From assembly GCA_945787635.1 (NCBI GenBank), contig CALZIK010000021.1, positions 1-64,000 of the forward strand: a stretch of 64,000 nucleotides of DNA. Reading direction: 5' to 3'. A program made the position numbers and the translations under genes. Source of the DNA: Thermoanaerobaculia bacterium (GTDB lineage: Bacteria; Acidobacteriota; Thermoanaerobaculia; Multivoradales; JAHEKO01). Below the pieces are notes generated by a model. That model was not told the DNA's origin. It saw nothing but the letters and a program-made list of their open reading frames with translations, and made no database searches. Shown in pieces: positions 59,185 through 64,000 of this stretch (positions are counted from its first letter, which is position 1; the number at the start of each line of letters is the position of its first letter).

Positions 59185-59748
59185 ATGACTCGGTTGGAGG
59201 CTCTTCCGGTCCTCGAAAACGGGCGGGTTCGGCTGCGGGCATTGAACCGCGACGACGCCGATTCGTTGTTTGCCATCTTCTCGGACCCGGAGGTGATGCG
59301 CTACTGGAGTCATCCTCCGTTCACCCGCGAGGGGCAGGTCGGAGAGTACCTGGACGACATCGCGAAGGGCCTTGAGACCCAGCGGTTCTTGCAGTGGGGC
59401 CTATGCCGTGCCGAAGACGACAAGGTCATCGGAACCTGCACGATCTGGCAGATCAATCACCAGAGCCGTCGCGCGGAGATCGGCTTCGCGCTCGCCAGGG
59501 ACCACTGGGGAAAGGGTTGGATGACGGAAGGACTCGCGGCTCTCCTCGAGTTCGCCTTTTCCGGCATGGGTCTCCATCGGTTGGAGGCGGACGTCGATCC
59601 GGGCAACCAGGCGTCGATCACCCTGCTCGAGCGGCTCGGCTTCGTGCGTGAGGGATATCTCAGGGAGCGCTGGGTGGTGGCCGGTGAGCTCTTCGATTCG
59701 GCGTTTTTTGGCCTTCTCGAGCAGGACTGGCGCTCGCGTACCCGGTAG
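59185..59748 (+). CDS. RimJ/RimL-type GNAT acetyltransferase
   Basis: 187 residues. It starts with VLENGRVRLRALNRDDADSLFAIFSDPEVMRYW, the hallmark of RimJ/RimL-family enzymes that acetylate ribosomal proteins or small molecules, followed by IGFALARDHWGKGWMTEGLAALLEFAFSGMGLHRLEADVDPGNQASITLLERLGFVREGYLRERW. The last genes of the run (DinB, GNAT) may be co-transcribed (16-nt gap). Substrate unknown. Confidence 0.92.
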   Translation: MTRLEALPVLENGRVRLRALNRDDADSLFAIFSDPEVMRYWSHPPFTREGQVGEYLDDIAKGLETQRFLQWGLCRAEDDKVIGTCTIWQINHQSRRAEIGFALARDHWGKGWMTEGLAALLEFAFSGMGLHRLEADVDPGNQASITLLERLGFVREGYLRERWVVAGELFDSAFFGLLEQDWRSRTR

Positions 59749-59775
59749 TCAGGTGGCTCGTCCGGTCAAGAGCTC

Positions 59776-60252
59776 CTAGAGCCAGCGCCGGACCGAGTCC
59801 TTGTAGCGTAGGTAGGCGTCGCCAAACTTGCGCTCGAGATAGGCTTCCTCGTGCCGGATGGCGGTGACCTGGATCGCCATGAGAACCAGCGGGAGCGACA
59901 GCAGGATCCAGCCGTTGGCGGCGAGCAGCCCTACGGCGGCCTGGATCAGCGCCATGCCGAGATAGATTGGGTTGCGAGAGAGCCGGTAGGCGCCGGTCGA
60001 GATGATCGCGGGCGTGCTGGTCCAGGGCTTCGGGTCCTGTCCGGTGCGGCGAAAAAGCGCCGCGGCGACGACCAGCAGGCCGAAGCCGAAGAGCGTCGCG
60101 CCGGCGCCGGCGGTGATCCGGAGCGTGTCGCTGAGGCCCAGCGGCAGCGTGAGCGCGTAGCGCTGCAGCAGGACGCCCGCGAGGATCGCGGTGAGATACA
60201 CGAGGGGCGGCGGGATTCTGACCGCGGCGGCGTCCCGCTCGGTCGACTCCAT
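59776..60252 (-). CDS. Isoprenylcysteine carboxyl methyltransferase-like membrane protein
   Basis: 158 residues from ATG 60252, five nt downstream of the preceding stop (a longer frame to 60342 would overlap the cyclase-repeat gene). Five hydrophobic segments, then the ICMT/PEMT signature: RLSRNPIYLGMALIQAAVGLL and IRHEEAYLERKFGDAYLRYKDSVRRWL. These bacterial proteins methylate membrane lipids or isoprenoid cysteine-like substrates using SAM. It is probably co-transcribed with the cyclase-repeat/STN gene. Confidence 0.9.
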   Translation of the reverse strand: MESTERDAAAVRIPPPLVYLTAILAGVLLQRYALTLPLGLSDTLRITAGAGATLFGFGLLVVAAALFRRTGQDPKPWTSTPAIISTGAYRLSRNPIYLGMALIQAAVGLLAANGWILLSLPLVLMAIQVTAIRHEEAYLERKFGDAYLRYKDSVRRWL

Positions 60253-60257
60253 CGTGC

Positions 60258-61559
60258 CTACAGGGCTTCTCGGCGAACGAACTGCAGCCGCGGTGGCCGC
60301 CGCGAGAGGTCCAGACGCCAGGCACACCGGATCTGATCGCACAGGGCGTCGAGTCCGATTCTCAGACTCTGATGGTCGAGCTCGATGGTCACCGGTCGGG
60401 CCAGGAGCTCGGTGTCCAGATCGAGCTCGGCGCCGAGCCGAGCCGCGAAATAGGACGCAACGACCCTCAACGGCGCCTCGACGAGCGAGATCGTCATCCG
60501 CTCGCTCAGCCTGCGTGGCGCGATCGGATCATCCGGAGGGCGCGTGCGAGCCAGCCCGATCGTGGCCCAGGCCGTGCCCCAGTAGCTGTACACGTAGTCC
60601 TTACTTGGCTTCGCGCCCTCGCTGGTGAGGACGCTGGCGACCGGCCAGAGCCCGCCCTCGGCCTGGGTCTCGACCAGGTAGGCCGTCGCGCGTTCGACCG
60701 CTCTGTCTTGCTCGGGAGTCCGCGGCGGCCGCACGAGACTCAGCCGGTAGAGGACCTGGCCGGTCGAGAGCGCATTGCTCTCCTCGTTCGGCAGCCAGCT
60801 CCAGCCGCCGTCCGCGTTCTGGCGCGCGAGGAGGCGATCGAGGAGGTCCTTGCCTGCGGCGGACTGGCCGAGCCGCTCTTCGATCAGCGAGCGAAGCAGT
60901 ACGTACTCGGTGCTCTCGCCGCCTTCGCGGCCGGTGAGCGACCGGTAGGCTCGCTCGATCGTCTTGGTAATTGCATCTGTGGACGAATCTGCGGCCGCCT
61001 CAGGCGCGCCGAACGAACGCAAAGCGAGCATCGTCCACATGGTCGCCACCGCGTTGGTCTCGGCCAGCGGTCGCCTCTGTTCGGGGAACTGTCCCTTGGC
61101 GTCCCAGTGGCCGTCGGGCCCCTGCGCTTGTAGCGCGAAGGCCGGAAAACCGGCGTGGATCATCTGCTCCGAATCGCTTGCTGCTAAAACCAACGGCCCC
61201 CATGACATCGCCCGCGCAGTGCCTGGTGAGGCGATGAATTCCGCGGCTCGGCGGGCCAAGTCGGCGCTTCGAGCCGCGTCGAGCACGATGCCGGCACGCC
61301 CGGCTTCCTCGAGGCCCCAGATGCCAAAGGGCACCTGATGGCACGAAACGCAGCCTTGTCCGCCCTGAATCGGGATCCGGCCCTCCAGCCAGGCCTCGCC
61401 GTCGGACTGCAGGATGGGGAGGCTCCTGCGGATCGCTTCCTCGACTGCTTCCGGCCTCGGTTCGTGAGCTAGGAGCGCCCCTGAAGACGTGAGAGGCGAC
61501 AGCAGGCCGCAGAGCACCAGAGTGCCGGCGAGTCGGAAGGCGGAGGCTTGAGTGAGCAC
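60258..61559 (-). CDS. Cyclase-repeat protein with CxxCH and C-terminal STN-like domain
   Basis: 433 residues from GTG 61559, with signal peptide ~1-31. Just after the signal, a CxxCH heme-c motif occurs (GQGCVSCHQVPFGIWGLEEAG, C70-C73-H74). Residues ~75-330 contain prenyltransferase/squalene-cyclase-type repeats of helical barrels (LARQNADGGWSWLPN, ATAYLVETQAEGGLWPV). Residues ~355-430 are STN-like: MTISLVEAPLRVVASYFAARLGAELDLDTELLARPVTIELD. The order is signal, heme-binding motif, cyclase repeats, secretin/TonB N-terminal-type domain. A TATACT element (61583 to 61578) is the likely -10. The function is unknown. Confidence 0.75.
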   Translation of the reverse strand: MLTQASAFRLAGTLVLCGLLSPLTSSGALLAHEPRPEAVEEAIRRSLPILQSDGEAWLEGRIPIQGGQGCVSCHQVPFGIWGLEEAGRAGIVLDAARSADLARRAAEFIASPGTARAMSWGPLVLAASDSEQMIHAGFPAFALQAQGPDGHWDAKGQFPEQRRPLAETNAVATMWTMLALRSFGAPEAAADSSTDAITKTIERAYRSLTGREGGESTEYVLLRSLIEERLGQSAAGKDLLDRLLARQNADGGWSWLPNEESNALSTGQVLYRLSLVRPPRTPEQDRAVERATAYLVETQAEGGLWPVASVLTSEGAKPSKDYVYSYWGTAWATIGLARTRPPDDPIAPRRLSERMTISLVEAPLRVVASYFAARLGAELDLDTELLARPVTIELDHQSLRIGLDALCDQIRCAWRLDLSRRPPRLQFVRREAL

Positions 61560-61674
61560 GTGGTCGACCCTCGTGAAAGTATACGTCGGCTCGGACTAGG
61601 AGTTCGACGAGTTCGGGGCGCCGACTGAATACCGGAGTCTTCTCGCACGTACTGTGAACGAGGAGGAAACGAAC

Positions 61675-61893
61675 ATGCTTGGCGTCGGTTGGACGGAGAT
61701 TCTGATCATCGGTGCGGGCGTCGCGCTCACCGTGCTGTGGTTCTGGGCGCTGATTGACTGCGCGATCCGGGATCACGAAAAGGACATCGACAAGCTGGTA
61801 TGGGTGCTGGTGATCGTGAGCACCTACATTCTCGGAGCCGCAGCGTATCTTGTGGTCTGGCGCTCGCGTACGCGTGCGCTGCGGAGGGCTTGA
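61675..61893 (+). CDS. Small PLDc_N-type membrane protein
   Basis: 72 residues from ATG 61675, seven nt after GAGGAGG; a longer GTG start at 61654 is less likely. Two hydrophobic helices (ILIIGAGVALTVLWFWALIDCAI and LVWVLVIVSTYILGAAAYLVVW) flank a short charged RDHEKDIDK loop, the arrangement of phospholipase-D-nuclease N-terminal (PLDc_N) proteins. Such stand-alone members are common and of unknown function. It converges with the ParA gene. Confidence 0.85.
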   Translation: MLGVGWTEILIIGAGVALTVLWFWALIDCAIRDHEKDIDKLVWVLVIVSTYILGAAAYLVVWRSRTRALRRA

Positions 61894-61905
61894 GCCGCAT
61901 TTAGA

Positions 61906-61922
61906 GCCCGCTTCACGCGGGC
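61906..61922. terminator. Hairpin between the PLDc_N and ParA genes
   Basis: GCCCGC (61906-61911) pairs with GCGGGC (61917-61922) around TTCAC. It sits between the stop codons of the two convergent genes. A bidirectional terminator is plausible, although no T-run follows. Confidence 0.35.
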
Positions 61923-61935
61923 GGGCGAGTCGCTC

Positions 61936-62790
61936 TTAGTTGAGGTCGGTCCGTCCGAGGGACTGCGGGGTCGTCGGGAAGCCCACCCGGGTGACCTTGC
62001 GTCCCGGAGTGGAGGTCTTCGGCACCTCAGGGGCTCGGGCTCGCATCAGCATTTCGGCAGCGAGGAGCCGGTAGGCCTTGGCGCCTCCCGACTTCGAGTC
62101 GAACTCGAAGATCGTCTGGCCGGATTCGGGAGCCTCGGCCAGCCGTACGTTGATCCGGATCTCGACGGCGAAGACCGCATCGCCGAAGCGCTCGCGTATG
62201 CGGTTGACATGATCGCGCGCGGAGCGCGTGCGGTAGTCGACCTGGGTGAGCACGATTCCCAGAAGTCGTGGTCTCACGCCGTGCGCCGCGGGTAGCCGTT
62301 TTGCGGCCCACAACAGGGGCTCGAGGCTCTGGACGGCGAGATAGTTCGGCACGATGGGCACCACGAAGTTGTCGGCGGCAACCAGCCCGTTGAGGGCGAG
62401 GAGCGACTGGTTGGGCGGGCAATCGAGCAGGATGAAGTCGTAGCGCGGCGCGATTGGAGCGAGCGCCTCTTTCAGAGCCGACTCCCGGCCCGGCTGGCCG
62501 CCCATCTGCAGCTCGAAGCTCTGCAGATCGGCGGAAGCGGTGATCAGGTCGAGACCGAGAGTTGCGGTCGATCGGATCGTGTCGGCTGCCGGTCGCGATC
62601 CCATCAGGATGTCGGCGAGACAGGGAAACAGCGCCGAGCGGGGCACGCCCAGGGACAGGGAGGCCGAAGCCTGGCTGTCGAGGTCCACCAGGAGCACTCG
62701 CTTGCCGATGCCCGCGAGGGCCGCGGCCACGCTGACGGCGGTGGTCGTTTTGGAGACACCACCCTTCCTCGAGGTCACTGCAGTAATCAA
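61936..62790 (-). CDS. Orphan ParA-type ATPase
   Basis: 284 residues started at TTG 62790, which has AGGAGGAG a few nt upstream; the frame extends open to 62871 without an RBS. The deviant Walker A is KGGVSKTT (9-16; Ser replaces the usual Gly before Lys). Walker A' (VLLVDLDSQASAS) and the D-x-x-P segment (FILLDCPPN) are present. It ends with a basic/Pro tail. No parB or centromere-like repeats are nearby, so this may position a non-chromosomal cargo (chemosensory arrays, carboxysomes, polar machinery) rather than segregate DNA. Confidence 0.85.
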   Translation of the reverse strand: MITAVTSRKGGVSKTTTAVSVAAALAGIGKRVLLVDLDSQASASLSLGVPRSALFPCLADILMGSRPAADTIRSTATLGLDLITASADLQSFELQMGGQPGRESALKEALAPIAPRYDFILLDCPPNQSLLALNGLVAADNFVVPIVPNYLAVQSLEPLLWAAKRLPAAHGVRPRLLGIVLTQVDYRTRSARDHVNRIRERFGDAVFAVEIRINVRLAEAPESGQTIFEFDSKSGGAKAYRLLAAEMLMRARAPEVPKTSTPGRKVTRVGFPTTPQSLGRTDLN

Positions 62791-62907
62791 ACGCCCACTC
62801 CTCCTGGGTCCGACTTGCGAAATATCATAACGCACCGGCCCGCTCGGCCGCCGCAACCCGAAGGGCGCCAAGTGGTTGCGCGACTCGCCGGGTTCTTGCG
62901 CAAGCTC

Positions 62908-64000
62908 CTAGGGTAGCGGCACAACCTGCCAGTCGCCGGTCGAGAGCTCGCGTGCGGCGAACTGATAGACGACGATACGTGTCGCGCCGAGTCTCGCCGG
63001 GTCGCCTTCGAGCGCCCGCGCGAGGGCCTGTCGCGAGCTCAGCGCGCCGCCGGCGTTGACCGCGACCCGGTCCACCGGGCGCTGGAGGTGAAAGCTCAAC
63101 TGCTCGGCCAGTCCGGCGCCCGCGCCCCAGCCCAGTCCGGGATCCGAATAAACGTTGGTGAAGCTGTCGCCGAGGACGAGAAGCTCGGCATCGGGTGACG
63201 ACCTCCACGAGCGGCCGTCGGAGCCGACGACTCGCGACGTGACGACCCGCTCGGATGGAAACCTTCGCTCGATGTGGGACATCTTGAGCATCGCGGTGAT
63301 GTCGCCGGATCCCACGACCGGTGTTTCGCGTCGGCGAAACTCACGTCGTGGCCGGTTCCAGGCGACCAGGTGGTTCGCGCGGTCGGCCAGAGCCCGCGCA
63401 ACCAGATCCATGGCTTCGGGCGTCCAGTGGGTGTCGCTGCGCAGGAAGAGCGGCTCGCCGGAGCGAAGCTTCGCCTCCAGCAGCGGCGCGGAAGGGTCGA
63501 GAAACTCGACGCCTGAGGATCGCAGCCGATCGAGAAACTCGGGGTACGACCGATTGTGGAGCGCGGCTCGAGGATTCGCCCTCGCCGCGAAGCGCTCGGG
63601 ATGAAGGGTGGGCTTGACCGGGGTCGGGAGAATCACCAGCGCGGCCCCGCGGCGCGCCAACTCGGCCTGGAGCTCCCGGATCGCCGGCAGCGGATCGGCC
63701 GACCGTTCGCTGTCTTCCAAGGCCTCGACGTCGAGAAACGCTCGACCGGCGACATGCTCGAAGTCCTCACGATAGAAGAGCCAGCCCTCGCGCCCCAGGT
63801 AGGCTTGCTCGTTGCCGACGCCGAGAAAGTCGGTGAGAACGCGCTGAGCCGGCGGCAGGATCCGGTCACGCAGAATCGATTCCTCCTCGACCCGGGTCTC
63901 GAAGCTGTCGACGGCGTCCTGGAGCCCCCTGTTGACCGCTAAGAACCCGGAGGTTCGAAGCAATGTGACGGTTCCGGCCGCGTCCGACGCGAGGCGGACA
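62908..64000 (-). CDS. AlgX/AlgJ-like SGNH-hydrolase-domain protein (partial, 5' end off-window)
   Basis: The frame is open past the TTG at 63963 to the right edge (VRLASDAAGTVT precedes it), so the gene continues outside the window and 351+ residues are seen. Hallmarks of the alginate/exopolysaccharide O-acetyltransferase SGNH-like domain are YLGREGWLFYREDFEHVAGRAF, ALVILPTPVKPTLHPERF, the Asp-His pair in LFLRSDTHWTPEAMDLVA and the Ser in LLVLGDSFTNVYSDPG. It probably acetylates a surface polysaccharide, usually together with a membrane MBOAT partner, which is not in the window. Confidence 0.85.
   Translation of the reverse strand, partial: VRLASDAAGTVTLLRTSGFLAVNRGLQDAVDSFETRVEEESILRDRILPPAQRVLTDFLGVGNEQAYLGREGWLFYREDFEHVAGRAFLDVEALEDSERSADPLPAIRELQAELARRGAALVILPTPVKPTLHPERFAARANPRAALHNRSYPEFLDRLRSSGVEFLDPSAPLLEAKLRSGEPLFLRSDTHWTPEAMDLVARALADRANHLVAWNRPRREFRRRETPVVGSGDITAMLKMSHIERRFPSERVVTSRVVGSDGRSWRSSPDAELLVLGDSFTNVYSDPGLGWGAGAGLAEQLSFHLQRPVDRVAVNAGGALSSRQALARALEGDPARLGATRIVVYQFAARELSTGDWQVVPLP

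Noticed and set aside
1-64000. CRISPR arrays, rRNA or tRNA genes, insertion sequences, prophage
   Set aside because: No regularly spaced repeats, no transposase or integrase genes, and no cloverleaf-like intergenic segments were seen by eye. A covariance-model tRNA scan would be the decisive check.

Overview
The window is GC-rich bacterial chromosome, densely coded on both strands. No rRNA, tRNA, CRISPR array, insertion sequence, prophage or plasmid backbone was seen. The gene types suggest Acidobacteriota, possibly class Thermoanaerobaculia (inference): a Ser/Thr kinase with a TolB-like/TPR output half, two VWFA-related proteins of the type expanded in Acidobacteriota, an Oar-like TonB receptor with a carboxypeptidase-regulatory N-terminus, DUF3592, DUF885 and M16 proteins, and many secreted lipoproteins.

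Layout. 1-8.6 kb (+): end of a 5'-nucleotidase, secreted redoxin, Ser/Thr kinase, DUF3592 membrane protein, a three-part secreted metallopeptidase fusion, YceI lipoprotein. 8.6-17.8 kb (-): small coupled ORF, double M16 peptidase, YfhO-like membrane protein, methyltransferase, nucleotidyltransferase-like protein, DEAD-box RNA helicase with a structured leader, unknown membrane-anchored protein. 17.9-25 kb: S41-like peptidase, DyP peroxidase plus ABM monooxygenase, a carboxymuconolactone-decarboxylase/AhpD-like protein interrupted by one in-frame UGA that is best read as selenocysteine, hotdog thioesterase, MASE1-GGDEF cyclase. 25-30.7 kb: overlapping operon amidohydrolase > alanyl-tRNA editing protein > LamG-like secreted protein, a GNAT, and an ArsR-type regulator with a small membrane protein. 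30.7-41.8 kb: FHA protein, DUF885 lipoprotein, VWFA protein, membrane proteins, EEP-family lipoprotein, glutamine amidotransferase, SRPBCC-hydrolase fusion, secreted metzincin. 41.9-49.9 kb: TonB receptor, second VWFA protein, NTF2-like protein, cytidylate-kinase-like protein, alpha/beta hydrolase, a decayed secreted gene. 50-59.7 kb (+): a co-directional run of cupin, aminotransferase, PLP decarboxylase, gamma-glutamylcyclotransferase-like protein, GNAT, a kinase/class-III aminotransferase (phospho-lyase type) fusion, Nudix, acid phosphatase, 1-Cys peroxiredoxin, DinB and GNAT. 59.8-64 kb: ICMT-like methyltransferase, cyclase-repeat/CxxCH/STN fusion, PLDc_N protein, orphan ParA, and an AlgX/AlgJ-like protein cut by the window edge.

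Two observations stand out. The UGA at 22504-22506 lies where the second cysteine of the CxxC redox motif belongs. It is followed, 20 nt later, by the loop of a hairpin with the geometry of a bacterial SECIS element, so the two short ORFs there form one 195-residue selenoprotein (CHYU). Second, at least twelve genes have a -10-like hexamer (mostly TAGACT/TAGAAT/TAGGAT) ending only 6-8 nt before the start codon, usually with no Shine-Dalgarno sequence. This suggests that leaderless transcription is common in this genome.
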